From Xenophilus aerolatus (GTDB lineage: Bacteria; Pseudomonadota; Gammaproteobacteria; Burkholderiales; Burkholderiaceae_C), in assembly GCA_030418545.1 (NCBI GenBank), contig QAIB01000010.1:1-64000 (forward strand): a stretch of DNA of 64,000 nucleotides. The letters run 5' to 3'. The notes beneath the pieces are model-generated. The model searched no databases. It saw nothing but the letters and a program-made list of their open reading frames with translations, and was not told the origin of the DNA. Positions within the stretch are counted from its first letter, which is position 1. Each line of letters opens with the position of its first letter. Positions 24,647 through 33,017 of the stretch are shown in pieces. Position numbers and translations under genes: made by a program.

Positions 24647-24874
24647 TCAGTCTCCTTGGGATTCGGATGCGGACAGGGATGGGGTGGGCAGCGCTTCGAG
24701 CGCGTCCGCGAGCGCCTGATGGCCTTGCGTCTCGTCGCCGAGCCGCTCGAACAGCAGCAGCGCCAGGCGCGCCAGGAACAGCGATTCGCGCTCGGGCCCG
24801 GCCTCGCTGATGGCGTTGGCGCAGCCGGCGTAGAGGCGGTCTCGCGCCTCGGGCGTCAATGTGGAGGCCGTCAT
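24647..24874 (-). CDS. DUF2783 small protein coupled to the monooxygenase
   Basis: 75 residues: MTASTLTPEARDRLYAGCAN onward, mostly helical, with LFLARLALLLFERLGDE. I recognise it as DUF2783, which accompanies FAD-dependent aromatic hydroxylases in Burkholderiales; no activity is known. Its ATG overlaps the stop of the monooxygenase (ATGA) and the Bug gene follows 5 bp later, so the three are one transcription unit. Confidence 0.8.
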   Translation of the reverse strand: MTASTLTPEARDRLYAGCANAISEAGPERESLFLARLALLLFERLGDETQGHQALADALEALPTPSLSASESQGD

Positions 24875-26601
24875 GCGGTCACCCGTTGCGCCGTGGCGCG
24901 TTGCAGTGCGGCGGTGATCTGCCCGCCGGTGGGTCGGCGCCAGCGTGCGGCCAGATGACCATCGGGCCGCAGCAGGTACACGGCCCCGGCCGCGGCGCCC
25001 AGGGCATCGAAGGTCGCGGGCCCGCATTGCGCATCGCCCAGCCTCACGACGTGCAGGGGCAGGTCGGCCGGCAGTGGCAGCACCTCTTCGCCCGGCTGCA
25101 GGACCAGCAGCGTGAAGCGCGGGCCGATATGGTCGGTGAGGTGCCCTTCGCGCAGCGCCTGCTCGCCCATCACCTCGCCCGGCTGAGGGCCGGCGCCGAG
25201 CTCGTCGCTGGCGCTCGAGAGCATCGAATCGTCGTAGCGCACGGCCTGCGTCTGCCGCGGGTCGATGAGCTGGGCGATGCCGCGGTGCCTTTCCGACAGC
25301 GACAGGGCGGCCTCGCGCAGCAGGTCGAAACCGCGCGAGGGCGGCGACATGAACTCGGTGCTGCGCATCGCGGCCTCGGCGTTGATGTGGAAAGCGGCGA
25401 TGCGCTCCTGCGAATAGCTGTTGAGCAGGGCTGCGTCGGATTCGCCCTTGGCCACGGCCGCGAGCTTCCAGGCCAGGTTGTCGGCATCGTCGAAGCCCGA
25501 GTTGAGACCGCGCACGCCGAAGATCGGCATCGCATGGGCCGCATTGCCGGCGAACAGGATGCGCCCGTGCCGGTAGTCGGCCAGCGTCATCGCGCCGGCG
25601 CGGTAGACCGAGGTCCACACCGTCTTCCACGGCAGGTGGCCTTCGCCGATGGCGTCGAGGTGGCGCTGCACGAACTCGGTCACCGCTTCGGGGGTGAGGG
25701 CGGCCTCGGTGCTCTGGCCGGGGCGCAGCTGATAGTCGATCCGCCAGATGTCGTCGGGCTGGCGATGCATCAGCACGGTGGAGCCGCGGTTCCATGGCGG
25801 GTCGAACCAGGCGCGCCGCTCGGTCGGGTAGCTGCTCGGCAGTTCGATGTCGATGATCACGTAGCGGCCTTCGTAGGCCGTGCCTTCGAGCGCGAGGTCG
25901 AGCGACTTGCGCACGAAGCTCTGGCCGCCGTCGCAGGCCGCGAGCCAGTCGGCCTGCAGCGTGTATGCGCCCAGTGCATTGCGGGCGTGGAGCGTCGTGC
26001 CGCTGTCGTCCTGCGTGAAGCCGTTGAGTTCGGTGCCCCAGCGGATGTCGATGAGCCCAGTCTGCGCCGCGTTGCGCCGCCTGATCTCGTCCAGCAGGTA
26101 CTGCTCGATGTAGTACTGCTCCAGGTTGATCATCGGCGGCAGCTTCTGCTGCGCATGGGTGGGCATCTCGAAGCGAAAGACCTCGGTGGTCTGGTAGTAG
26201 CTGGTGCCCGCGCTCCAGGGCAGGCCCTTGGCGAGGAACGCGGGCAGCGCGCCCAGGCGCTCGACAATCTCCAGGCTGCGGCGCGAGATGCAGGCCGCGC
26301 GGCTGCCCACGCACACCGTGTCGTCGGCTTCGAGCACCACGCTGCGCACGCCGTGGTTGGCCAGGCCCAGCGCCAGCGCCATGCCGACCGGGCCACCGCC
26401 GGCGATCACGACGGGATGGCGCTGCGCCTCGACGCCGTCGGCCAGCACCGGCAGCCGCGGCGTGAAGCGCGTGTAGTGGAAGGCGCCCACCGAGGGCGGC
26501 AGCGCATCCGTGGCGGGCGGCGGGACGGGACCGCCCGCGGCGTCGCTCGCTCGGGCGGAAGGCGCGGCGGCGGGCGGGCGGGTGGCGGCGGGGCTGTTCA
26601 T
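24871..26601 (-). CDS. FAD-dependent aromatic hydroxylase (MhpA/PheA-like)
   Basis: 576 residues. FAD-binding GxGxxG in VVIAGGGPVGMALALGLANHG; a DG-type motif in ACDGGQSFVRKSLDL; and the flavin-binding GD-like motif in GRILFAGNAAHAMPIFGVRGLNSG, where the usual Asp is Asn. The C-terminal domain has the thioredoxin-like fold of 3-(3-hydroxyphenyl)propionate hydroxylase relatives. It probably hydroxylates a phenolic or other aromatic substrate using NAD(P)H and O2. ATG 26601 has AGGA 7 nt upstream. Operon with DUF2783 and a Bug receptor; divergent from a LuxR regulator. Confidence 0.88.
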   Translation of the reverse strand: MNSPAATRPPAAAPSARASDAAGGPVPPPATDALPPSVGAFHYTRFTPRLPVLADGVEAQRHPVVIAGGGPVGMALALGLANHGVRSVVLEADDTVCVGSRAACISRRSLEIVERLGALPAFLAKGLPWSAGTSYYQTTEVFRFEMPTHAQQKLPPMINLEQYYIEQYLLDEIRRRNAAQTGLIDIRWGTELNGFTQDDSGTTLHARNALGAYTLQADWLAACDGGQSFVRKSLDLALEGTAYEGRYVIIDIELPSSYPTERRAWFDPPWNRGSTVLMHRQPDDIWRIDYQLRPGQSTEAALTPEAVTEFVQRHLDAIGEGHLPWKTVWTSVYRAGAMTLADYRHGRILFAGNAAHAMPIFGVRGLNSGFDDADNLAWKLAAVAKGESDAALLNSYSQERIAAFHINAEAAMRSTEFMSPPSRGFDLLREAALSLSERHRGIAQLIDPRQTQAVRYDDSMLSSASDELGAGPQPGEVMGEQALREGHLTDHIGPRFTLLVLQPGEEVLPLPADLPLHVVRLGDAQCGPATFDALGAAAGAVYLLRPDGHLAARWRRPTGGQITAALQRATAQRVTA

Positions 26602-26647
26602 GGGTCGGTCCTGGGTGAGGGCGATGAGGTGTCTCGCTGCTCTTCTT

Positions 26648-26700
26648 TTGATAGCTGCTTGCGCCCGTCCAGCGGGCGCTGCAGGCACTTCTGCTTGAAG
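26648..26700 (-). repeat. Two-hairpin dispersed repeat, partial first hairpin (copy e)
   Basis: gatagctgctt then gcgcccgtccagcgggcgc, identical in the GC hairpin to 21663-21722, and the tail ctgcttgaag. It lies between the divergent monooxygenase and luxR genes, in what should be their promoter region. Confidence 0.75.
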
Positions 26701-26821
26701 CGTTGCGCCGGTGCGAGGCGGAGCAGTCGTCGCGGCAGCCGGAATTGTCCCGATGCGCGAGGCGCGCCACTGTCCTAACTTCTCACGAAGTGTTTACCCT
26801 GAACTCTGCCTGTCGTCCCGC

Positions 26822-27601
26822 ATGAAGCGCTGGCGCATCCGCCCCTCCACCGAGCCGCTGGCACCGCAAGTCGTCACCGGCGTGCTGGCCGGCGTCGGCA
26901 CGCCCCAGCTCGCGGCCCACTACCTGGCCGGCATGCACGGTGTGCTGCACGTGACCTTCTGCACCGTGTTCGCGGTCGGCGCCACCGGCCGCATCGAGAC
27001 CGTGTCGGCCGCCAGCAGCTACGGCAGCACCGCCGAACGCACGGCCGAGCGCTACGTCGCGCAGCGCTTCGACCTCCTCGATCCGCACATGGTGTGGCTG
27101 GCCGGCCGCCCGCTGCCACGTCGCGGCGCGCAGCTCTGGCTGGGCCACCACCGTGGCGACGAACTGGCCGACGCCGACTACCGCGCTGCCTGCTACGGCA
27201 ACGTCGGCATCCGCGAGCGCGCGTCGGTCCTGCTGCTGCTGCCCACCGGCCAGCGCGCGGCCGTGAACTTCTACCGCAGCCTCGCGCAGCGCGAGTTCGA
27301 CGCGCGCGAGTTTGAGCTGCTCGAGGTGCACGCCGCCCTGCTGGCCGACGCCACCGCCGCGCACGGCCGCCTCGCGCTGGCCGCCGGCCACGGCGCCAAG
27401 CCCGCGTTCGCTGCACGACTGCTCACCCTGAGCGTGCGCGAGCGTGAGGTCGTCGGGCAACTGATGGCCGGCCGCACCGCCAAGGAGGCGGCGCGTGAAC
27501 TCGGCGTGGCGCTGAGTACGGTGCGGACCCACCAGTACCGGGCGTTCAGGCGCTTGGGGATTCGGTCGGTGAAGGCACTCTTGCGGAGCGCGATGGCCTG
27601 A
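26822..27601 (+). CDS. LuxR-family transcriptional regulator
   Basis: 259 residues. The C-terminal DNA-binding domain is clear: LSVREREVVGQLMAGRTAKE, ARELGVALSTVRTHQYRAFR and RLGIRSVKALL. The N-terminal ~180 residues have no motif I recognise beyond a possible PAS/GAF-like sensor. It diverges from the monooxygenase operon and is the natural candidate for its regulator. ATG 26822 gives a sensible N-terminus; upstream in-frame codons extend into the intergenic repeat and are not supported. Confidence 0.85.
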   Translation: MKRWRIRPSTEPLAPQVVTGVLAGVGTPQLAAHYLAGMHGVLHVTFCTVFAVGATGRIETVSAASSYGSTAERTAERYVAQRFDLLDPHMVWLAGRPLPRRGAQLWLGHHRGDELADADYRAACYGNVGIRERASVLLLLPTGQRAAVNFYRSLAQREFDAREFELLEVHAALLADATAAHGRLALAAGHGAKPAFAARLLTLSVREREVVGQLMAGRTAKEAARELGVALSTVRTHQYRAFRRLGIRSVKALLRSAMA

Positions 27602-27648
27602 CGGTCATGTGGAACGTGTCGCAGAAACCGGAAAACAGAACACGTTCA

Positions 27649-28092
27649 GTTGATTTGTTCTGGGCAGCGACGCATGCCGATCCGGCCACGAAGGAGGCGC
27701 TGCGCTACCGCACCGCCCTCTATCAAGGCTTGAGTCGCTGCGCGAGCGGCCGCTGACCACGCGCACCGCTGTCGATCCAGCACAGGGCCGACTACTACCG
27801 CCTGCTGCAGGAGGTGGCGCGCGAACAGGCCTGGGAGGCGGGGGTGCTGTACATGCTGGCCAAAACGGTCTTCGAGCAGCCCTGCTGCCCCATCGGCAAC
27901 CTGGTGAGCAAGGGCATTGCACAGCGGCAAGCGGCGTCACGCTACCTGCAGGACCTGGTAGGCGCGGGCGTGCTGCGCAAACAGGTGATCGGTCGGGAGA
28001 AACTTTTTATCCATCCGACGCTGATCCGGCTTCTGAGTCAGGATGGCGGTGCCGTCGCGCCCTATGCCGTGCCGGCACCTCCAGGGCTTTAG
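27649..28092 (+). pseudogene. Remnant of a Fic-family (AMPylase) gene
   Basis: Pieces of the C-terminal half of a Fic/DOC protein can be read in successive frames: DLFWAATHADPATKEALRYR and TALYQGL, then after a frameshift ESLRERPLTTRTAVD, then after another change QHRADYYRLLQEVAREQAWE followed by MLAKTVFEQPCCPIGNLVSK and the winged-helix end VGAGVLRKQVIGREKLFIHP. The catalytic HPFxxGNGR segment is absent, so a deletion as well as frameshifts is inferred. The last part is open from 27814. No intact partner is nearby. Confidence 0.75.
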
Positions 28093-28099
28093 CGCGCGT

Positions 28100-29173
28100 T
28101 CAGTCCTCCAGCGCGTCGTCCTCGCCGCGGACCTGCGGCGCAGCCGCCTCCGCCGCCTTGACCCGGCCCCCCACCGGCACCACCTCCTGCTCGATGGCCC
28201 CGAACAGCGACCTGCCGTCCAGCCCTTTCATCTCGATGCGGATGGTGTCGCCGTACTTCATGAACTCGGTCTTCGGCGCGCCGTCCTGGATGGTCTCGAT
28301 GCAGCGCTTCTCGGCGATGCACGAGTAGCCCTTGGGCCATTCCATGCGGCCGTTCTTCTCGACGCCGGGGTTGCTGACGGTGCCGCTGCCGACGATGCTG
28401 CCGGCGCGCACGTTGCGGGTCTTGGCGATGTGGGCGATGAGCTGGCCGAAGTGGAAGGTCATGTCCGGCCCGGCGTCGCACAGGCCGACCTTGCGGCCGT
28501 TCCAGGTGCTCTGCAGCGCCAGGTGCACGCGCCCGTCCTGCCAGGCGGGGCCGAGTTCGTCCAAGGTCACGGCGACGGGGCTGAAGGCGGTGGCGGGCTT
28601 GCTCTGGAAGAAGCCGAAGCCCTTGGCCAGCTCGGCCGGGATCAGGTTGCGCAGGCTCACGTCGTTGGCCAGCATGACCAGGCGGATGCCGTCCAGCGCC
28701 TGCTCGGGCGTGGCGCCCATGGGCACGTCGCCGGTGACGACGGCGACCTCGGCCTCGAAGTCGATGCCCATCGCTTCGCTGGGCACCACGATGTCGTCCG
28801 TGGGGCCGAGGAAGTCGTCGCTGCCGCCCTGGTACATGAGCGGGTCGGTGTAGAAGGTGGCGGGCACCTCGGCGTTGCGGGCCTTGCGCACCAGTTCCAC
28901 ATGGTTGAGGTAGGCCGAGCCGTCGGCCCACTGGTAGGCGCGCGGCAGCGGCGCCATGCACTGGCCGGGGTTGAAGGGGAAGGCGTGGCGCGTGCGGCCG
29001 TGGTTGAGCGCGGTGTACAGGTCCTGCAGCTGCGGGCTCATGAAGCCCCAGTCGTCCAGCACCTGCTGCAGGCGGTGGGCAATCCCGGTGGCGTAGTGGG
29101 CGGTGGTCAGGTCGCGCGAGACGACGACCAGCTGGCCGTCGCGCGAACCGTCCTGGAGCGTGGCGAGTTTCAT
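28100..29173 (-). CDS. Fumarylacetoacetate hydrolase family protein
   Basis: 357 residues. The FAH fold is visible with the metal and catalytic region: PSEAMGIDFEAEVAVVTGDV (Glu ligands), MLANDVSLRNLIPAELAKGF, AGSIVGSGTVSNPG and MKYGDTIRIEM. Family members hydrolyse C-C bonds in acylpyruvates or fumarylpyruvate and so end aromatic ring-cleavage routes. With a flavin hydroxylase 1 kb away it could belong to the same catabolism, but a Fic pseudogene lies between and the orientation does not prove it. ATG 29173 follows a divergent gap of 134 bp. Confidence 0.9.
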   Translation of the reverse strand: MKLATLQDGSRDGQLVVVSRDLTTAHYATGIAHRLQQVLDDWGFMSPQLQDLYTALNHGRTRHAFPFNPGQCMAPLPRAYQWADGSAYLNHVELVRKARNAEVPATFYTDPLMYQGGSDDFLGPTDDIVVPSEAMGIDFEAEVAVVTGDVPMGATPEQALDGIRLVMLANDVSLRNLIPAELAKGFGFFQSKPATAFSPVAVTLDELGPAWQDGRVHLALQSTWNGRKVGLCDAGPDMTFHFGQLIAHIAKTRNVRAGSIVGSGTVSNPGVEKNGRMEWPKGYSCIAEKRCIETIQDGAPKTEFMKYGDTIRIEMKGLDGRSLFGAIEQEVVPVGGRVKAAEAAAPQVRGEDDALED

Positions 29174-29219
29174 GGGGTGCGCGGAAAGGCCGCGGCGGGG
29201 CAGTGCCCGCCTGCGGGCC

Positions 29220-29251
29220 CACTAAACTGGATGAAGGCCGGGAGTTTAGTG
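29220..29251. promoter_or_regulatory. 9-bp inverted repeat between divergent genes
   Basis: cactaaact (29220-29228) and agtttagtg (29243-29251) are perfect inverted repeats 14 bp apart, between the FAH gene and the DUF3108 gene. Each arm contains TAAACT reading outward on one strand, so they may be facing -10 boxes or an operator. No clear -35 boxes. Confidence 0.4.
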
Positions 29252-29307
29252 GCGTGCCATCCCCCTTCGCCCCCTGCGTTCGTCGCTCCTGCCCCTGCTG
29301 TCCGTCC

Positions 29308-30540
29308 ATGACCTCCCTGCGTCCGATGATCGTCGTGCTGCCGCGTCCCCGGCGGCCGTGGCGCGCGGTGGCGGTGCTGACGGTGTTCGTGACGCTGGCG
29401 CACCTGCTGGTGATGGGCGCATTGCCACGCGGCACGCAGAACGATGCCCTGCCGCTGGCGCATCGCTTCAGCACGCGCACCATCGTCATTGCACCCCCGG
29501 CGGCGACCGGCGGCGGCTCGCCCGGTGCCGCGGCGGCGCCGGCGCCCCAGCCGGTACAGGCCGGGCCCCGGCCCAACGCGCGCCTGCGCCCCCATCCACG
29601 CCCGGTGGCTCCATCCCGGCCGAAGCCGACGCCGCCCGTCCCCGCGCCCGCGCCGGAGCGCGTCGAGGCTCCCGCCTCGCCCGAGCCCGAGCCACCGACC
29701 ACGCCGCCGCCGGAAAGTACGACGGCCGGAACGGAGGGAGCACCTTCCTCGCCGTCGATGGGCCAGGACGCCCTGGCCCGCGCGCCCGACACGGCGCAGC
29801 CGGAGGGCGGCCTGGCGGGTGGCGGCGGCACGGGCACCGGCCAGGGTGCGGGCACGGGCGCCGGCGCAGGTGCCGGTGTGCCGGGCGCGACGGAGGCGCT
29901 CAAGGTGCCGCCTTCGGTCAAGCTGGACTTCACCGTCACCGGCCAGCAGGGCGTGCAGCCGATGTCCGGGGTGTTCGGCGAGCTGATCTGGCTGCAGGAC
30001 GGCAGCCAGTACAACGCGCGGCTGGCCTTGCGTGTGCTGTTTCGCACCATCCGCTCGCGCACGAGCGTGGGACGCGTCGGCCCCGGCGGCCTGGAGCCGC
30101 AACGCTTTTCCGACACCCGCCGCAGCGAGGTCGCCACGCATTTCGTGCGCGAGAGCGGCCAGATCGTGTTCAGCAGCACCACCACGCCGGCGCCGCTGCA
30201 ACCCGGCGCGCAGGACGAGTTGAGCGTGATCCTGCAGCTGTCGGCGCTGCTGGCCGGCGATCCGGCACGCCACGGCCCAGGGAGCAGCTTCAGCATCCAG
30301 ACGGCGGGCACGCGCGACGCCGAGGTCTGGAGCTTCAGCGTCGACGGCGACGAAGCGCAGGCCACACCGGCCGGCGAATTCCAGGCCCGCAAGCTCACGC
30401 GCCTGCCGCGCAAGCCCTTCGACCGCAAGATCGAGCTGTGGCTGGCGCCGGAACTGGGCTGGCTGCCCGTGCGCATCCGCCAGACCGAGCCCAACGGCGA
30501 CTGGGCCGACCTGCAGTTGCGCGGCACGGGCACGCCCTAG
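29308..30540 (+). CDS. DUF3108 domain protein with Pro-rich spacer
   Basis: 410 residues. One N-terminal transmembrane segment (WRAVAVLTVFVTLAHLLVMG), a long Pro/Ala/Gly-rich periplasmic spacer (~60-200) and a C-terminal beta-rich DUF3108 domain (PPSVKLDFTVTGQQGVQPMS to the end, including FDRKIELWLAPELGWLPVRI). The anchor-spacer-domain layout recalls TonB-like or cell-envelope proteins. Function unknown. ATG 29308 is chosen as the first start before the basic N-terminus; 29326 is possible. Confidence 0.82.
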   Translation: MTSLRPMIVVLPRPRRPWRAVAVLTVFVTLAHLLVMGALPRGTQNDALPLAHRFSTRTIVIAPPAATGGGSPGAAAAPAPQPVQAGPRPNARLRPHPRPVAPSRPKPTPPVPAPAPERVEAPASPEPEPPTTPPPESTTAGTEGAPSSPSMGQDALARAPDTAQPEGGLAGGGGTGTGQGAGTGAGAGAGVPGATEALKVPPSVKLDFTVTGQQGVQPMSGVFGELIWLQDGSQYNARLALRVLFRTIRSRTSVGRVGPGGLEPQRFSDTRRSEVATHFVRESGQIVFSSTTTPAPLQPGAQDELSVILQLSALLAGDPARHGPGSSFSIQTAGTRDAEVWSFSVDGDEAQATPAGEFQARKLTRLPRKPFDRKIELWLAPELGWLPVRIRQTEPNGDWADLQLRGTGTP

Positions 30541-30663
30541 GCGCGCGGATCTCCGGGGGCCGGGTCGGACGTGGCCTACGGGCGCAGGCAGAAGTCACAG
30601 ATTCCGGGGCGCCTCGGCCCACGCCATGTCGGCGCCTCTTGAATCTGGCGCGTTGATTGCTAC

Positions 30664-30984
30664 ATGGTGACCATGTCCCTCATCGACTCCATGAAGCACC
30701 CCGCCATGCACATGCTTTACGACTCCGACGCCTTCGTCGTCGTCCACGTGCAGCCGACAGAAGACGACGCCCCCGTGGCGCCGCATCTGCCGGTGCTGGC
30801 GCGCGACGGCTTCGAGATCGTCGACAAGCGCTCCGGCAAGGAGGTCTACCTCGACGGCTCCTGGGCCGACCTGTTCCAGAAGCAGATCGCGGCCTGGCAG
30901 CTCAACACGCCGACGCAGGAAGAGGTGGAGGACACCCTGGAAGGCTACGCCGAGCTGGCCCAGAACCCGGTGCTGATGCACTGA
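30664..30984 (+). CDS. DUF3567 family protein
   Basis: 106 residues. The DUF3567 core is plain: MHMLYDSDAFVVVHVQPTED, GFEIVDKRSGKEVYLDGSWA and TQEEVEDTLEGYAELAQNPV. Family found across Burkholderiales, function unknown. The start is unsure: ATG at 30664 is used, but internal ATGs (30673, 30691, 30706) give lengths closer to relatives that begin at MHMLYDSD. A strong terminator follows. Confidence 0.85.
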   Translation: MVTMSLIDSMKHPAMHMLYDSDAFVVVHVQPTEDDAPVAPHLPVLARDGFEIVDKRSGKEVYLDGSWADLFQKQIAAWQLNTPTQEEVEDTLEGYAELAQNPVLMH

Positions 30985-31008
30985 CGGACCCGGCTGAGCC
31001 GAGCGAGC

Positions 31009-31036
31009 AGGGCGCCTTCGGGCGCCCTTCGTCTTT
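31009..31036 (+). terminator. Terminator of the DUF3567 gene
   Basis: 8-bp stem agggcgcc / ggcgccct closed by the very stable loop ttcg, followed by tcgtctttt. It lies 25 nt after the stop at 30984 and just before the end of the convergent AbrB-type gene. Confidence 0.85.
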
Positions 31037-32113
31037 TCAGGGGCCGCGCCTTGCGTAAAGCCGCTGATACAGCGGCCCCGTCAGCACCAGCACCGCCACC
31101 AGCCGGCAGACCTGGAAGGCCGTGACCACCGGCACGCCGAGCTGCAGCACCTTGGCCGTGATCGACATCTCGGCGATGCCGCCGGGCGAGGTGCCGAGCA
31201 CCATCGTCGCCCAGTGGATGCCGGTGGCCCAGGCCAACACTGCCGCGAAGGCGCCGCACAGCACCAGCATGCCCAGCGTGCCCGCCGCCACCGAGGCGAG
31301 CCAGCGCGGCGCCGTGTGCAGGAACTCGCGCGAGAAGCGCACGCCCAGGCTGATGGCGATGACCAGTTGGGCCGCATTGGACAGCCACAGCGGCACGGCC
31401 GACAGCGTGTGTCCACTCATCGTGATCGCCATCGCAACCAGCAAGGGGCCGATGAACCAGGGGTTGGTGCGGCCCAGCGCGCGCATCGCCAGCGCGCCGC
31501 CCAAGGTCGCCAGCGCCAGCAGCGCAAAACCTTCCCAGCGCACGTCGCGCACCGCAGGAGGCACGCTGTCCAGGCCGTGGAGCCCGCTGTACTGCATGGC
31601 GAAGGGAATGCTCACGGTGACGAGCACGAGGCGCAGGCTGTGCGCCGCGGCCACGAGGTCGGTGCGTGCCCCCGCCTTCTCGGCCATCAGGGTCATCTCC
31701 GACGCACCGCCGATCGCGCCGGCGAAGTAAGTCGTGGCTCGCATGGCATGCGGCGGCACATGGGGCATGCGGTGCGCGTGCAGCCGCTCGAGCCAGCGGC
31801 CGAAGCCGAAGCCCAGCGCCAGCGCCCACGCGATCGCGAGGGCGATCGCCCACCAGATGCCGGCCACCAGCGCCGTCACATGCGGCGTGAAGTACAGGCC
31901 CAGGGCCGCGCCGATGGTCCATTGGCCGGCGTTGCGCAGCGGCGTGAAGCTGGCGGTCGGCAGTCCTGCGATGGAGGCGATCGACACCGCAAGCAGCGGG
32001 CCGATCATCCAGGGCAGCGGGGTGTGCAGCCACAGGCACAGGCCGGCGGCAGCGAGTGCGAGCAGCAGCGTGGCAGCGACGCGGGCGAGGTAACGCGGGG
32101 TGGGCAACGACAA
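31037..32113 (-). CDS. AbrB-family membrane transporter
   Basis: About 358 residues, nearly all transmembrane: two repeats of the AbrB-type duplication (PLPWMIGPLLAVSIASIAGL and TNPWFIGPLLVAMAITMSGH) with AGAIGGASEMTLMAEKAGAR and LGTSPGGIAEMSITAKVLQL at the ends of each half. These proteins are often labelled ammonia-monooxygenase-like or AbrB permeases; transport of an unknown solute is inferred. There is no ATG near the true N-terminus; TTG at 32113 or 32107 is the most likely start, since the longer open frame runs into the divergent chaN gene. Confidence 0.8.
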   Translation of the reverse strand: MSLPTPRYLARVAATLLLALAAAGLCLWLHTPLPWMIGPLLAVSIASIAGLPTASFTPLRNAGQWTIGAALGLYFTPHVTALVAGIWWAIALAIAWALALGFGFGRWLERLHAHRMPHVPPHAMRATTYFAGAIGGASEMTLMAEKAGARTDLVAAAHSLRLVLVTVSIPFAMQYSGLHGLDSVPPAVRDVRWEGFALLALATLGGALAMRALGRTNPWFIGPLLVAMAITMSGHTLSAVPLWLSNAAQLVIAISLGVRFSREFLHTAPRWLASVAAGTLGMLVLCGAFAAVLAWATGIHWATMVLGTSPGGIAEMSITAKVLQLGVPVVTAFQVCRLVAVLVLTGPLYQRLYARRGP

Positions 32114-32168
32114 GGGAAGCAGGCGAAGGACGGCAGCCGCAGCGTGGCGGCTCGCATAGTATGGCGCG

Positions 32169-32990
32169 ATGGCCCTCGCCCTCCCATTGCGTCTGACTTC
32201 TGCGCTGTCGATCCTCATCCTGGCCCTGGCGGCGTGTTCCGCGTTGCGCGGCGCCGACGACGGCCCGGTGCCCGAGCGGATCGCCCGGCTGCTGCCGGCC
32301 GACGTGATGCTGCTGGGCGAACAGCACGATGCACCGGAGCACCACCTCATCGAGCGCGAGAGCGTCGAGGCGCTCGTCGCGCGCAAGCAGCTCGCCGCGC
32401 TCGCGCTGGAGATGGCGGAGGAGGGCCGCACGACCGCCAGGCTGGCGACCGGCGCCACCGAGGCACAGGTGCAGGCCGCGCTGGCCTGGGACGCCAAGGC
32501 CTGGCCCTGGACCGACTACGCCCCGGCCGTCATGGCCGCCGTGCGCGCGGGCGTGCCGGTGGTGGGCGCCAACCTGCCGCGTGCCCGCATGCGCGACGCC
32601 ATGGCCGACGTGTCGCTCGATGCCCAGCTGTCCGATCCGGCACTTCGCGCACAGCAGCAGGCGGTGCGCGACGGCCACTGCGGCCTGCTGCCCGAATCGC
32701 AGATCGTGCCGATGACGCGCATCCAGATCGCACGCGACCGCGCCATGGCCCACACCCTGGCGGAGCAGGCGCGCGGGCCCGGGCAGCTCGTGTTGCTCAT
32801 TACCGGCGCTGGACACGCCGACCCTGCGCTGGGCGTGGCCCAGCACCTGCCGACGGACCTGAAGGTGCGCAGCGTGCGCATGGCGGCCGGCGGGGCCACC
32901 TCGGGCCGCGGCGGTTTCGACGCCGTCTGGGCCACGCCGGCGCTGCCGGCCCGCGACTACTGCGCCAGTCTGCGCAAGCCCGCGCCCTGA
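32169..32990 (+). CDS. chaN: ChaN-family haem-binding lipoprotein
   Basis: 273 residues. Lipobox LALAACS, then the ChaN fold: VMLLGEQHDAPEHHLIERES near the N-terminus, VQAALAWDAKAWPWTDYAP, VPVVGANLPRARM, VPMTRIQIARDRAMAHTLAE and VLLITGAGHADPALGVAQHL. Homologues bind haem at a dimer interface and are iron-regulated lipoproteins. It diverges from the AbrB gene with little space, so its promoter overlaps that gene's 5' end. No Fur-box was identified. Confidence 0.87.
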   Translation: MALALPLRLTSALSILILALAACSALRGADDGPVPERIARLLPADVMLLGEQHDAPEHHLIERESVEALVARKQLAALALEMAEEGRTTARLATGATEAQVQAALAWDAKAWPWTDYAPAVMAAVRAGVPVVGANLPRARMRDAMADVSLDAQLSDPALRAQQQAVRDGHCGLLPESQIVPMTRIQIARDRAMAHTLAEQARGPGQLVLLITGAGHADPALGVAQHLPTDLKVRSVRMAAGGATSGRGGFDAVWATPALPARDYCASLRKPAP

Positions 32991-33017
32991 AGACGGTCGG
33001 AAACGCGGGCGACTTCT

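Noticed and set aside
27602-28100. 27814-28092 as an intact small gene
   Set aside because: The frame is only the end of a Fic-type protein; upstream coding continues in other frames with stops, so it is treated as a pseudogene.
28089-30533. Large minus-strand frame covering FAH and DUF3108 genes
   Set aside because: It fuses a real FAH gene in another frame with antisense of DUF3108; no domain continuity.
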